The notes beneath the pieces were generated by a model. It did no database searches and had not been told where the DNA came from. It saw only the letters and a list, made by a program, of their open reading frames with translations. The position numbers were made by a program, and so were the translations under genes. DNA of 64,000 nt from Pseudoalteromonas prydzensis (lineage in GTDB: Bacteria > Pseudomonadota > Gammaproteobacteria > Enterobacterales > Alteromonadaceae): assembly GCF_001661495.1 (NCBI RefSeq), contig NZ_BDDT01000005.1, forward strand, positions 62,001 through 126,000, given 5' to 3'. The first letter of the stretch is position 1, and each line of letters starts with the position of its first letter. This document shows, piece by piece, positions 54,682 through 64,000 of the stretch.

Positions 54682-54778
54682 GATAACCTCTTTTATAGGG
54701 GGCGTGCTGGGAGTGTAACTTAGTAAAAAGTAATTAACTAGTAGATACGTTTATGTCGTCAGTATTGTTTATATTTTA

Positions 54779-54812
54779 ATGGTATTACCCTTGAGGTTTG
54801 GGGTAATACCAT
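54779..54812. terminator. Strong hairpin at the end of the alcohol-oxidation operon
   Basis: A perfect 12-base stem (ATGGTATTACCC / GGGTAATACCAT) with a 10-base loop lies 24 bases beyond the stop of the GMC oxidoreductase gene. The T-run is on the plus-strand side, so termination of the minus-strand operon may be partial. Confidence 0.75.
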
Positions 54813-54835
54813 TTTTAATTTAATAGAATAAGCAG

Positions 54836-56446
54836 TTAATTAGAACTTTGATCTAGCATTATATCCGCGGCTTTTTCAGCAAGTGCAATTGTAGGGGCAT
54901 TGGTGTTGCCACTAATAAGCGTTGGCATTACCGAAGCATCAATAACACGTAAGTTTTTTACGCCATGCACTTGTAATTGCGGGTTTACGACCGCTAAGTC
55001 ATCGGTGCCCATTTTGCACGTTCCTACGGGGTGATAAACAATTCCTAAGCGTTCTTTTGCTTTAGCAAATAGCTCATCATCTGACATCGCATTAATGCCT
55101 GGGTGCATCTCTTCAACTCGGTAATCATCAAAGGCTGCGGCCGCTAGAATTTTACGTAACACGCGCAAGCCCGCGACTATTACTTGGCGATCTTTACCAT
55201 GTTCATCAGAGAAAAAGTTAAAATCAATGAGCGGTGCGGTTTTATAGTCTGATGTTTGCAATTTTACTGTGCCTTTACTTTCAGGCCTTAAGACACAAAC
55301 ATGACATGAATAACCATGCTGACCCATTAATCTTAAATCACGACCACTATCGTCATAGAGTAGCGGTAGCATATGCAGTTGAATGTCGGGTCTATCAAGA
55401 TCTGGTGAAGTTTTTAAGAAAGCGCCAGCTTCAAGCATGCTGTTTGCGAGTTTACCGGTTTTGCTCGAAAAATAATTAAATAGTTCAGGCGCCATTTTTA
55501 ACAGCCCCAAAGGTGATGCGCAAAAACCATCTTTTTTCTTACTGGTCACTAAAATGCAGGCATCTGCGTGTTCTTGCAGGTTTTCACCCACCCCCGCTAA
55601 ATGATGAACACAATTGATCCCTAAACTTTCTAGGTGCGTCTTGTCACCAATACCAGAAAGCATCAATATCTGTGGTGAGCCAATAGCCCCCGCACTCAAA
55701 ATAACCTCTTTATTTGCTTTTGCTATGTGCAACTTGCCATGCTGCTCAAACTCGACGCCAGTGGCTTTACTGCCTTCAAACACAATGCGCTTTACTAGAG
55801 CTTTAGTTTTTATTTGTAAATTTTTTCGGCCCATTGCTGGGTATAGATAGGCACGAGCAGCGCTGCAGCGTTGACCATCTTTAATGGTACATTGGTAGTA
55901 ACCGACTCCTTCTTGAGCAGCACCATTAAAGTCATCAGTGTAGTGATAGCCAACTTCTTTTGCTGCTGTGATAAAGGTTTCGCTGATGGGGTATAGCACA
56001 GGGCGATCGCTAACATGTAATGGTCCTGAGTCACCATGAAACTCACTGCTACCGCGTTCATTGCTCTCTGAACGCTTAAAGTATGGCAGTATGTCGTTGT
56101 AACTCCAGCCATCGCAACCTAAGCCAGCCCAAGTATCATAATCTTCGGCTTGGCCACGAATATACAACATCGCATTGGTTGATGAACTACCGCCTAGCCC
56201 TTTGCCGCGTGGCACAAATAAAGGTGTATCACTGCGAATATCTGTGACTTTCTCTGCGTTATATTTCCAGTTATAAGTATCTAAAAACATAAATGCAGCA
56301 AAAGCTGCGGGAGTATTGACTAAAAACGAGTCGTTTTCGCCGCCAGCTTCAAGCATCAATACGTTATGTTTACTGTTTTCGCTAAGTCGATTTGCCAACA
56401 CGCAACCAGCTGAACCTGCTCCAATAATTATATAATCAGTCGTCAT
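54836..56446 (-). CDS. GMC-family FAD alcohol dehydrogenase (choline dehydrogenase/AlkJ-like)
   Basis: This 536-aa flavoprotein has the FAD-binding IIGAGSAGCVLANRLSE, GMC signature 1 PRGKGLGGSSSTNAMLYIRG, signature 2 GAIGSPQILMLSGIG, and the C-terminal HPVGTCKMG and NTNAPTIALAEKAADI. These enzymes oxidize alcohols to aldehydes and pass electrons to quinones. The gene is 3 bases after the acyl-CoA ligase gene and in an operon with an aldehyde dehydrogenase. An AlkJ-like role on a hydrophobic alcohol is therefore more likely than choline oxidation; no betaine genes are near. Confidence 0.9.
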   Translation of the reverse strand: MTTDYIIIGAGSAGCVLANRLSENSKHNVLMLEAGGENDSFLVNTPAAFAAFMFLDTYNWKYNAEKVTDIRSDTPLFVPRGKGLGGSSSTNAMLYIRGQAEDYDTWAGLGCDGWSYNDILPYFKRSESNERGSSEFHGDSGPLHVSDRPVLYPISETFITAAKEVGYHYTDDFNGAAQEGVGYYQCTIKDGQRCSAARAYLYPAMGRKNLQIKTKALVKRIVFEGSKATGVEFEQHGKLHIAKANKEVILSAGAIGSPQILMLSGIGDKTHLESLGINCVHHLAGVGENLQEHADACILVTSKKKDGFCASPLGLLKMAPELFNYFSSKTGKLANSMLEAGAFLKTSPDLDRPDIQLHMLPLLYDDSGRDLRLMGQHGYSCHVCVLRPESKGTVKLQTSDYKTAPLIDFNFFSDEHGKDRQVIVAGLRVLRKILAAAAFDDYRVEEMHPGINAMSDDELFAKAKERLGIVYHPVGTCKMGTDDLAVVNPQLQVHGVKNLRVIDASVMPTLISGNTNAPTIALAEKAADIMLDQSSN

Positions 56447-56449
56447 GAT

Positions 56450-58000
56450 TTATTCCTCGCTATGTTGACGTAGGCTGCGTCGCAGTATTTTACCCACCGT
56501 ACTTTTAGGAAGCTCTTCAATAACACGAATCACTTTAGGGATTTTGTAGCCAGTAAGATGCTGGCGACAATGGGCTATTACTTGCTCATCTGATAGTTCT
56601 GCATCAACGGTTATATAGGCACAGACTTTTTCTCCACTGTGCTCACATGGTTTGCCAACAACTGCTGCTTCGATGATATTAGGATGCTGAGTTAAAACAT
56701 CTTCAACTTCATTCGGGTAGACGTTAAAACCTGATACGCAAATCATGTCTTTTAAACGGTCAACAATTTTAAATTCACCGCCGCCGAGCCTTTCTGCAAT
56801 ATCGCCCGTTTTGAAATAACCATCTTTGGTCATGGTATCGGCTGTTGCTTCTGGGCGTTGCCAATAACCAAGCATCACTTGCGGGCCTTTCACGATAAGC
56901 TCACCAGCTTCACCAGGTTTAACGTCATCACCATTAATATCAATCAGTCGCACATCGGTATTTTTCACAGGGTGACCAATGCTGCCGAGTAATTCGTGAC
57001 CTGGCTGATTTAAACATACAACGGGTGATGTTTCTGACAGTCCATAACCTTCTGAAATAGTGCACCCTGTTAACTGCTGCCATTGGGATGCCGCTGAGGA
57101 GGTAAGCGTACTGCCGCCAGAGATCGTTAAGCGTAGTGATGAAAAATCGAGCTTTTTAAACTCTGGGTGATTGCAAAGTGCTACAAACAGCGTATTTATG
57201 CCGGAAAATCCAGTAAACTTATGTGGCTTTATTGCGTTCACAAAAGCATCAAGGTCTCGAGGGTTTGGTATTAGTACACTAAGTTGACCTTGGCTTGCAA
57301 AGAGCACTAAGTTCAGTGTAAAGGCGTAAATATGATACAGGGGTAATGGGCTAATAAATATTTCGTTTTGCTTTGTCAGGTGCCCAAATAAACGTTCATA
57401 AGTTTGCTCTGAATTGCTAAGTAAGTTTTGATTACTTAACATTGCTCCTTTTGATACTCCTGTTGTGCCACCAGTATATTGTAGAACACACAGGTCATCT
57501 ACTTGAGCCTGTGGCCTTGGTTGTAAGGGGAGTTTTTCTCCTGAATTGATTGCTGCGAGTAGGGGGGTTGACTCAACATCAGTTGCCATTAAATCAACAA
57601 CATTTGTGGTTAAGACGATGCTGATGTCGCAATCATCTTTGATTTGTTCATATTTTGGCAATAAGTCTTGTAAGATTATTAATGCCTTGGCGCCAGAGTC
57701 TTTAAATTGATGACGCATTTCTGCGGGTGTGTATTGCGGGTTAATATTTACGATAGTGAACCCGGCCCGAAGTGCGGCATAAGCTGCAACAGGATATTGC
57801 AATAAGTTAGGTAACTGAATGGCAATTCGGTCGCCAGCTTGAAGTTCAGGTTGAGCTTGTAACCAAGCAGCTAAATTACGCGATAATGCATCTACTTCGG
57901 CAAAAGTTAGTGTTTTACCTGCGCAACTAAACGCGGGTTTTGCTGCATGTTGTTGCATGCTCTGTTCAAGTACATCAGCTAAGCTAGATTGTGTGTTCAT
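56450..58000 (-). CDS. Long-chain acyl-CoA ligase (AMP-binding, FadD/AlkK-like)
   Basis: This 516-aa ANL-superfamily enzyme has the P-loop QYTGGTTGVSKGAM, GYGLSETSPVV, YFKTGDIA, RLKDMICVSGFNVYPNEVE and the catalytic Lys in KSTVGKILRRSLR. It activates a carboxylic acid to its CoA ester via an acyl-AMP. In this operon it probably takes the acid made by the aldehyde dehydrogenase. Unlike the NRPS A domains elsewhere in the window, it is a free-standing ligase without carrier domains. Confidence 0.92.
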   Translation of the reverse strand: MNTQSSLADVLEQSMQQHAAKPAFSCAGKTLTFAEVDALSRNLAAWLQAQPELQAGDRIAIQLPNLLQYPVAAYAALRAGFTIVNINPQYTPAEMRHQFKDSGAKALIILQDLLPKYEQIKDDCDISIVLTTNVVDLMATDVESTPLLAAINSGEKLPLQPRPQAQVDDLCVLQYTGGTTGVSKGAMLSNQNLLSNSEQTYERLFGHLTKQNEIFISPLPLYHIYAFTLNLVLFASQGQLSVLIPNPRDLDAFVNAIKPHKFTGFSGINTLFVALCNHPEFKKLDFSSLRLTISGGSTLTSSAASQWQQLTGCTISEGYGLSETSPVVCLNQPGHELLGSIGHPVKNTDVRLIDINGDDVKPGEAGELIVKGPQVMLGYWQRPEATADTMTKDGYFKTGDIAERLGGGEFKIVDRLKDMICVSGFNVYPNEVEDVLTQHPNIIEAAVVGKPCEHSGEKVCAYITVDAELSDEQVIAHCRQHLTGYKIPKVIRVIEELPKSTVGKILRRSLRQHSEE

Positions 58001-58026
58001 GATGTTGTCGCTCCTCGTTCTTGTTA

Positions 58027-59439
58027 TTAGCGTAGTAGGTATTTATATAGCCAGTTCTGGATGGTTTTGCCATACGGCGGAAATAGAATCCAACTTAAGC
58101 TGAGTTTGCCTCGGGTTAAAACCGATTTAGTGTGCGAGAAGGTTTTAAAGCCCTCATGGCCGTGGTAATTACCTAAGCCTGAGCCGCCAATGCCACCAAA
58201 TGGCAAATCATCACAGGCAACATGAAAAGCTGCGTCATTGATACACATGCCGCCAGCATGACTGGTGTTGATGTAGTGTTGTTGCAGCACTTTGTCAAAA
58301 CTATATAAGTAAAGTGCTAAAGGTCTTGGCTTACTTTGTACATAAGCAATTACTTCATCGTGACTTTGGTAACTCATGATCGGTAATAAAGGGGCAAATA
58401 TTTCTTGCTGCATAATAGCCATCTCGTCAGTCACACCAGTGACTAAGGTTAATGGTATTTTTCTTTGCGCAGGTTCGCAGGAATCATCTGACAGAGGGAT
58501 AATCTGAGCACCTTTTGCCTTAGCATCTGCCAATAGTGATTGCACTCGTTGATATTGGCTTTCGTTCACTATACTAGTGTAGTCAGGGTTATCGTTAACT
58601 GTAGGGTAGAGGCGGTTAAATAAGGTTTTGCTTTCGCTGATAAGCTCGTCAATTAGGTTGCTGGGGCAAAATAGGTAATCCGGGGCGACACAGGTTTGCC
58701 CAGAGTTCACTACTTTGCCATGCATAAAGCGCTCTGTGGCTATTTTTATATCGCAATCTGCGGCAATGACGGCTGGTGATTTACCGCCTAACTCTAAGGT
58801 GACGGGTACTAAATTATTTGCCGCTGCTTTCATTACATAGCGGCCAACTGTGGTAGAGCCGGTAAAAAATAAGTGGTCAAACTTTAGCGCACTGAATGCT
58901 GTTGCGACATCCGCTTCACCACCAAATACGGCGATTTCATCAGTGCTACTAATATCAGCTAAAACCTCAGCCAGTAGGCCTGCCGTTTTTGGCGTAAACT
59001 CTGACATTTTGAGCATTGCTCTATTGCCTGCCGCAAGAGCCGTAATTAATGGGCCTAATGATAAAAAAAGTGGGTAGTTCCAAGGCACCATAATGCCAAC
59101 CACTCCTTTAGGTTGATAATGGACCACCCCAGAAGCTGGCTGAAAGTGAAGCGCTATATGGCGTTTTTCTGGTTTCATCCAACGTTTTAAGTTTTTTAAA
59201 GTGTAATTTAAATGCCCTAAAGTGGTGACTATGTCACCAATTAGCGTGTCATCTTTTGCGCGATGGCCAAAGTCGTCATTGAGTGTGCTAACAAACTCAT
59301 CCTGCCTGGCAATTAACTGCTTTTTCAGGGCTAGCAATAACTTACGCCGATCATCTAAGCTTGGATACGGGGCACAATTAAATGCAGTGCGCTGTTTTTC
59401 TAGCGTTGCAGCTAGCATATTAAGATCTGTAATTAGCAT
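58027..59439 (-). CDS. Aldehyde dehydrogenase (coniferyl-aldehyde-dehydrogenase type, class 3-like)
   Basis: This 470-aa enzyme has ELGGKSPAVIAADCD (catalytic Glu), FTGSTTVGRYVMKAAA (NAD site) and NSGQTCVAPDYLF (catalytic Cys). The C-terminal LPFGGIGGSGLGNYHG and FSHTKSV are typical of the short ALDH class 3/coniferyl aldehyde group. A hydrophobic C-terminus (LSWILFPPYGKTIQNWLYKYLL) suggests membrane association. It would oxidize the aldehyde from the GMC enzyme. It lies 1 base after the transporter gene and 26 bases before the ligase gene. Confidence 0.93.
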   Translation of the reverse strand: MLITDLNMLAATLEKQRTAFNCAPYPSLDDRRKLLLALKKQLIARQDEFVSTLNDDFGHRAKDDTLIGDIVTTLGHLNYTLKNLKRWMKPEKRHIALHFQPASGVVHYQPKGVVGIMVPWNYPLFLSLGPLITALAAGNRAMLKMSEFTPKTAGLLAEVLADISSTDEIAVFGGEADVATAFSALKFDHLFFTGSTTVGRYVMKAAANNLVPVTLELGGKSPAVIAADCDIKIATERFMHGKVVNSGQTCVAPDYLFCPSNLIDELISESKTLFNRLYPTVNDNPDYTSIVNESQYQRVQSLLADAKAKGAQIIPLSDDSCEPAQRKIPLTLVTGVTDEMAIMQQEIFAPLLPIMSYQSHDEVIAYVQSKPRPLALYLYSFDKVLQQHYINTSHAGGMCINDAAFHVACDDLPFGGIGGSGLGNYHGHEGFKTFSHTKSVLTRGKLSLSWILFPPYGKTIQNWLYKYLLR

Positions 59440-59440
59440 A

Positions 59441-61768
59441 TTATTCCTCAGATTTTACTGTTTTGCCTAGACCGAATAACCAGGCTAAGGCAGGCGTGAG
59501 TACAAGTGCTCCAATCATATTCCAGATAAACATGAAGGTAAGTAATAAGCCCATATCGGCTTGGAATTTAATCGGTGAGAACACCCAAGTGGCAACCCCA
59601 ATTGCTAAGGTGAAGCCTGTAAAAGCAACCGCTTTACCGGTATGACATAGAGCAAAGTTGTATGCCTGTGCGAGTGATTTTCCTTGTTTTAATGCTTCAT
59701 TAATTTTACTAAAGATATAAATGCCGTAATCAACACCAATACCGACACCGAGTGCGATAACTGGTAGCGTTGCTACTTTTACGCCAATATCTAACCCAGC
59801 CATCAACGCTTGGCTTAAAATTGAAGTCAGCATGAGCGGTAAGATAATGGCTAATACGATGCGCAAGTTTCTAAATGTAATGAAACATAAAACAATCACC
59901 ACAGAGTAAACCCAAATTAGCATTTTAAGTTGCGCTGTTTCGATTACTTGGTTGGTTGCGGCTTCAATACCGGCATTTCCTGCTGCCATTAATAGTGTTA
60001 GTGAGTCAGACGGGTAGTCGGCTATAAATTTTTCTACTGCAGCACCAACACGCTTAAGGGTAGTGGCTTTATGGTCATCAAGGTAAATTAGCACCGGCAC
60101 CATAGAGCAGGTTTGGTTAATCAGCCCTGGCGGTGCTTTTGCCACAGAAGCGTTAGTCATCAGTTGGTTACGATTAAGGCCATACCATTTGATTGCGCCT
60201 TCGTTCATACCAAAAATACCAAGTTTAGATACATCGACCACAGATTTGACTTCTTGCACGCCTTCAACATCTCGCATGTGCCAGCTAAAAGTGTCAATCC
60301 AGGTTAAGTTATCGTAAGCCACGCATTGCTGGTTTTCGGTTTTGGCCATGACTACAAATACGTCGGTGCTAGAGCTGTAATTATCTACCACGTAGGCATT
60401 ATCTTGGTTATAACGAGAGTCAGGGCGCAGCTCTGGTGCGCCAGCGTCTAAATCACCAATCTTCATGAAGCCTGAGCCGTATAACCCGACTGCGAGTAAA
60501 GCTAAAGCAACTACAATGGCTTGTTTAGCTGCATGGGCCTCGCTAAAGCGGGTAAATAATTTTGGTAAAAGCGGGTGGTTCAGCTCGGCTTTACGACTGT
60601 GCTCTACAGCACGTTTAGAAATGCCGATGTAACTCATCACTAGTGGGATGGCGATTAAATTAGTGAAAATTACGATGGCGACACCAATACTTGCAGCAAT
60701 AGCGAGTTCTTGAATAACACCAATGTCGATAACCATAAGCGTAGTAAAACCAATTGCATCGCTGATCAAGGCGGTGATACCCGCAGCAAATAATGAGCTA
60801 AAAGCCACAACGGCGGCTTGATGATTATTATGACCAAGCTGGCGAGCATGGATCATGGCGTTAATAATTTGCACACCATGACTTACACCAATCGCAAAAA
60901 CTAAAAATGGTACTAGCATAGAATATGGGTTAATACCGAAACCTAGCTTACTTAACACGCCTAGCTGGGCAATAACTGCGAATACAGAGAAGCACAGCAC
61001 AGTAATTGTTGAACGAATACAGCGGGAATAAACCAGTAACATAATAAAGGTAATCACTACTGCTAATGCGAAAAAGCCAACCACACTGACTGCGCCATCA
61101 ATTAGCGAGCCAACCACTTTGGCAAAGCCAAGAATACGAATGGTGATGTTGTTATCTTCATATTTTTCGCGGATCTTTTCTTCTAGTTGGCTTGATAAAG
61201 CATGATAATCAAGGGCTTTACCTGTATCTGGATTAACCTCTTGTAATGGTGCAAGGACAATGGCCGATTTCATATCGTTGCCCACAAGCACGCCTACTTG
61301 CCCTGATTTAAGGATATTAGTGCGTAGCTGATCTAGCATGCTTGGGCTGGCATCAAAGCCATCTGGAATAACAGTGCCGCCAACAAAGCCTTCTTCAGTA
61401 ACTTCTTGCCAGCGCACATTTGGTGTCCAGATTGACTTTAAACCGTCACGGTTAACACCGGGAATGTAAAATACTTCATCGGTTACTTGCTTGAGTATTT
61501 CTTGAAAGTGCTCATCAAAAATATCACCGTGTTTACTTTGTACTACGATACGAACCACATTGCCTAAATCGGCGAGATCTTTTTGATAGTGTTTATAATT
61601 CTCTATATATGGGTGATCGGCGGGGATCATGTCATTAAAACTGGCTTCAGGTTTAACGCTAAGCGCTGAGTAACCTAACCACACTAACGCAAGGCCAATG
61701 ATAGCTAAAATCAGCATTCGCATACGTAGCATAGAGGTGACTGAATTATCTACAAGTGCATTATTCAT
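59441..61768 (-). CDS. RND-superfamily (MMPL/SSD-type) transporter
   Basis: This 775-aa membrane protein has an N-terminal helix (MRMLILAIIGLALVWLGYSAL), a large periplasmic loop, then five helices (VVGFFALAVVITFIMLLVY, and so on). A repeat follows: a second loop and a further helix bundle with GVGIGVDYGIYIFSKINEAL and FTGFTLAIGVATWVF. This is the two-fold layout of the RND family related to hopanoid, sterol and MMPL lipid transporters. It has no adaptor or outer-membrane partner here. Its partner is likely the YCF48-like protein encoded 15 bases upstream. It probably moves a hydrophobic compound for the catabolic enzymes of the operon. Confidence 0.9.
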   Translation of the reverse strand: MNNALVDNSVTSMLRMRMLILAIIGLALVWLGYSALSVKPEASFNDMIPADHPYIENYKHYQKDLADLGNVVRIVVQSKHGDIFDEHFQEILKQVTDEVFYIPGVNRDGLKSIWTPNVRWQEVTEEGFVGGTVIPDGFDASPSMLDQLRTNILKSGQVGVLVGNDMKSAIVLAPLQEVNPDTGKALDYHALSSQLEEKIREKYEDNNITIRILGFAKVVGSLIDGAVSVVGFFALAVVITFIMLLVYSRCIRSTITVLCFSVFAVIAQLGVLSKLGFGINPYSMLVPFLVFAIGVSHGVQIINAMIHARQLGHNNHQAAVVAFSSLFAAGITALISDAIGFTTLMVIDIGVIQELAIAASIGVAIVIFTNLIAIPLVMSYIGISKRAVEHSRKAELNHPLLPKLFTRFSEAHAAKQAIVVALALLAVGLYGSGFMKIGDLDAGAPELRPDSRYNQDNAYVVDNYSSSTDVFVVMAKTENQQCVAYDNLTWIDTFSWHMRDVEGVQEVKSVVDVSKLGIFGMNEGAIKWYGLNRNQLMTNASVAKAPPGLINQTCSMVPVLIYLDDHKATTLKRVGAAVEKFIADYPSDSLTLLMAAGNAGIEAATNQVIETAQLKMLIWVYSVVIVLCFITFRNLRIVLAIILPLMLTSILSQALMAGLDIGVKVATLPVIALGVGIGVDYGIYIFSKINEALKQGKSLAQAYNFALCHTGKAVAFTGFTLAIGVATWVFSPIKFQADMGLLLTFMFIWNMIGALVLTPALAWLFGLGKTVKSEE

Positions 61769-61783
61769 AAAGGGAGTTCCTAA

Positions 61784-62890
61784 CTACGGGGCGATTGGCA
61801 AGCGTGCCAACCCATGTTGACCACTGAGCAAAAGCGTATTGTCTTGCACTATGACATCGGAAAAAATTGCCCCGCTAGGGTGCTTTTGAATATTGAGTGC
61901 CTGCGGGTTATTGATGGCAAGCGAAACAACGATGCCTCCTTGCCCCACTAAATAGGCAGTGCCGTTATGGATAGTGCCACCGAGTAATGACACTGGAACT
62001 TGTTGTGAAAGTAATTGCCAGTTATGGCCGTTATCTTGTGAAACCGCAATATGGCCTTGTAAACCATAAGCAATAACAGCCGAGGATTGGCTGTCAGCAT
62101 TAATGCCAAAAAAGCTGCCATGGTAACCTAGCTCCATTGTTTGCCAAGTTTGTCCTTCATCATAAGATGCAAACGCGCTCGCGTTTTCACCGACGATAAA
62201 AAGTGCATCATTGCGCCCTGTAGTGATGGCGTTTAGGTGGAAGTTATTAGGGTTATCTAGCTTGTTTTTCTCTAGCTGCCAAGATTGGCCAGCATCACTG
62301 CTTTTGAGAAACGTGCCATAAGCGCCAACGGCAAATAACGTGTCGTCGCTGAGTGTGGTTACACTTAATAGCGGCTTATTTGGGCCATCTTTAAGCTCTA
62401 TATCGGCGTCTTCCCTAGCAAACTCTAAATCTTCAATTGCATAGCTAAGATCTTCTTGGCTAATTTCATCGGTTGTATTGGCAAGTTGCTGCTTTAATGA
62501 TTTGATTCGGGTATCAATATTATTAATATTTAATTTGGTAAGTTGATAACCATCAAATTGCTTTTGCCAAGTCGGCTCAGCGCTTGTGCGGCGAATGATA
62601 ATGCCATCGTGGCCAACTGCTATTTGACTGCCATCACTTAACTGAGTGATGTCAGTCAGGGTGACGCTGGTAGGTGATTGACTTTGTTGCCAGTCAGTTT
62701 GATTTTTGTATTCAATAATATGACCGCGTTCACCAACAAGTGTGATCCCCGCGGATGATAATTGCATCGCCAATAATACACTTTTGTTCGCTTGGCGGTT
62801 TTGTGCTGACGGTAAATCAAGTAGCTCTAGTGCATTTGCGGTGCTTGCTATTAAGCTCACGACAGCAAAAAGGGATACTTTTATATTCAT
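61784..62890 (-). CDS. YCF48/BNR-repeat periplasmic beta-propeller protein
   Basis: This 368-aa protein has a signal peptide (MNIKVSLFAVVSLIASTANA) and repeated beta-propeller blades with BNR-like motifs: SSDAGQSWQLEKN, SYDEGQTWQTMEL, SQDNGHNWQLL. An inserted helical segment lies at about residues 120-155 (IKSLKQQLANTTDEISQEDL). It is the first gene of the operon. Such YCF48-like proteins are often encoded next to RND transporters of this type; a binding or scaffold role is inferred, and no enzymatic motif is evident. Confidence 0.82.
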   Translation of the reverse strand: MNIKVSLFAVVSLIASTANALELLDLPSAQNRQANKSVLLAMQLSSAGITLVGERGHIIEYKNQTDWQQSQSPTSVTLTDITQLSDGSQIAVGHDGIIIRRTSAEPTWQKQFDGYQLTKLNINNIDTRIKSLKQQLANTTDEISQEDLSYAIEDLEFAREDADIELKDGPNKPLLSVTTLSDDTLFAVGAYGTFLKSSDAGQSWQLEKNKLDNPNNFHLNAITTGRNDALFIVGENASAFASYDEGQTWQTMELGYHGSFFGINADSQSSAVIAYGLQGHIAVSQDNGHNWQLLSQQVPVSLLGGTIHNGTAYLVGQGGIVVSLAINNPQALNIQKHPSGAIFSDVIVQDNTLLLSGQHGLARLPIAP

Positions 62891-62997
62891 CTTATAGGCC
62901 CTAATAGGATCGGTATAAAATGATTATTCACTATAAAAGTAAATTAGCTTTATGTTATCTGTGCCAAACTATTATCTTTAGCAACCTATTTATAACA

Positions 62998-64000
62998 TCA
63001 AATATGCATTTCTATACGATATTCACCTGGTGTTTTACCAGTCCAGCGCTTAAACGCTCGATGAAAATTAGCGACACTCGAAAAGCCAACTAAGTAGCTT
63101 ATTTCACTAAAAGACAAGTGTTGTTGAGTCAGGTAATCTAAGGCTAAACGGCGGCGTGTCGCTTCTAGTAACTCTTTATAGCCGGTGTCTTTTTCATGTA
63201 GCTTACGTTGTAAATTACGTAGGCTCATGCCAAGATCTGTGGCCATTTGCTGTTGCGAAGGTGCGCCCATCGGTAACTGTTCATAAATTTTATTTTTAAT
63301 TTGATAGATTAAATCATTGCGGTCGATGCGGCTTAATAGGTCATCAAGAATTTGTTCGTGTACTTGAGTAATAAGTGGATTACCCACCATCAATTTAGCA
63401 TCGGCAATCGAGCGCTCAAAAACAAAGCCATTAAAGTCAGCTTCAAATTTAACTGGTGCGCCAAAAAAATCTTCTAAATATTGATTACTTTGTTTACCTG
63501 CACTGCGAGTTAGTTTTACGCATACTGGAGCAATCTCGAGCCCTACTAGTTCTCTGCCAAAACTAACCATTGTCGCTAGAAAGGCCTCTATAAGAGGATC
63601 TGACAATGCTGGACGACCAGAGTCTTCGTAATGAAATATATCCATATCAAAGATGAGCTGATCGTCGCTTTCTTTTACGGTGAGTAAACATGAATTCGAC
63701 ACGATACGTTTATACCGCGCAATTCGCTCATAAGCATCGTATAACGTGTTTGATGACATCATCGCATAACCTAATGCGTGGAACATTCCTGGGTAAAAAT
63801 GTTTGGCTATTTCCACCGAAAAGTCATTGTTATTGATTTTCTTATTACAATAGCGCATCAGTTGCGCGAGTTTATCGGCCGCAAGGCGTGTTTCTTGGTC
63901 TTTTAATTCGCAGGTATTGATTTCACAGTCAGAAAAAGCTTGCTCAGGGTCAATACCACGGGCTTTCATCGCCCGAGAAAAGGGAATTAACCATCCAGAT
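62998..64000 (-). CDS. AraC-family transcriptional regulator, 5'-truncated by window edge
   Basis: The frame stays open through the right edge, and the residues before the first visible ATG at 63969 (LIPFSRAMKARGIDP) still fit the family's N-terminus, so the start lies outside. The N-terminal part is an arabinose-binding-like/OruR-type effector domain (ARGIDPEQAF, IAKHFYPGMFHALGYAMMSS). The C-terminal part has two helix-turn-helix units (PSQQQMATDLGMSLRNLQRKL and LSFSEISYLVGFSSVANFHRAF), then KRWTGKTPGEYR. It lies upstream of, and in the same direction as, the alcohol-oxidation operon, with a 107-base gap, and probably activates it. Confidence 0.92.
   Translation of the reverse strand, partial: SGWLIPFSRAMKARGIDPEQAFSDCEINTCELKDQETRLAADKLAQLMRYCNKKINNNDFSVEIAKHFYPGMFHALGYAMMSSNTLYDAYERIARYKRIVSNSCLLTVKESDDQLIFDMDIFHYEDSGRPALSDPLIEAFLATMVSFGRELVGLEIAPVCVKLTRSAGKQSNQYLEDFFGAPVKFEADFNGFVFERSIADAKLMVGNPLITQVHEQILDDLLSRIDRNDLIYQIKNKIYEQLPMGAPSQQQMATDLGMSLRNLQRKLHEKDTGYKELLEATRRRLALDYLTQQHLSFSEISYLVGFSSVANFHRAFKRWTGKTPGEYRIEMHI

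Noticed and set aside
1..64000. CRISPR arrays, tRNA or rRNA genes
   Set aside because: No regularly spaced direct repeats and no tRNA- or rRNA-like sequence were seen on either strand by eye.

Overview
The window looks like a marine gammaproteobacterial chromosome of the Alteromonadales, most probably Pseudoalteromonas-like. I base this on moderate-to-low GC, the style of the housekeeping genes (RhlE-type helicase, DUF3297 protein, NudB, TonB receptors) and the protein sequences. The genus is an inference; there is no rRNA or other marker here.

Positions 1-35406 are a plus-strand biosynthetic cluster for a hybrid nonribosomal peptide-polyketide. Five megasynthase genes run colinearly, and the first is cut by the left window edge. 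The domain order read from motifs is: (A)-PCP | C-A-PCP | C-A-PCP // KS-AT-ACP | C-[C-terminal C-lobe relic]-A-PCP-E | C // A-PCP | C-A-PCP // C-A-PCP // C-A-PCP-TE. Adenylation-pocket residues aligned by hand to GrsA suggest: unknown, Gln-like, Cys, malonate (beta-keto), D-Val-like, Thr, Tyr, Val, Gln-like, then release by a terminal thioesterase. Short acidic tails and N-terminal TubC/beta-hairpin docking domains appear to order the last three proteins. A TauD-like Fe/2-oxoglutarate oxygenase gene lies between the last two synthetase genes. A PvdE/SyrD-like peptide exporter, a DUF2884 periplasmic protein and two cupin/JmjC-like oxygenases follow.

Positions 35554-42684 (minus strand) hold a convergent five-gene block: MacA-like adaptor, MacB/LolD-like ATPase, a double FtsX/MacB-type permease, an NtrC-family response regulator and its histidine kinase. 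A well-spaced sigma-54 promoter stands just before the adaptor gene. This suggests the two-component pair switches on the efflux genes, perhaps for export of, or immunity to, the neighbouring peptide.

Positions 42800-45220 are a graveyard of broken mobile DNA: an IS3-family transposase tail fused to a frameshifted group II intron reverse-transcriptase fragment, then an IS66 element with a disrupted tnpB and a tnpC lacking its middle. The IS66 end truncates an esterase gene. This probably marks the edge of the accessory region.

Positions 46473-54681 carry core-type genes: DEAD-box helicase, DUF3297 protein, TonB-C-like protein, TonB-dependent siderophore receptor overlapping a DUF1624 membrane protein, two small exported proteins, an MscS channel and NudB. 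Positions 54836-64000 (minus strand) hold a tight five-gene operon (YCF48-like protein, RND/MMPL transporter, aldehyde dehydrogenase, acyl-CoA ligase, GMC alcohol dehydrogenase). It lies downstream of an AraC-type regulator cut by the right edge. The set fits oxidation of a hydrophobic alcohol through aldehyde and acid to acyl-CoA.

No tRNA, rRNA or CRISPR array was seen.
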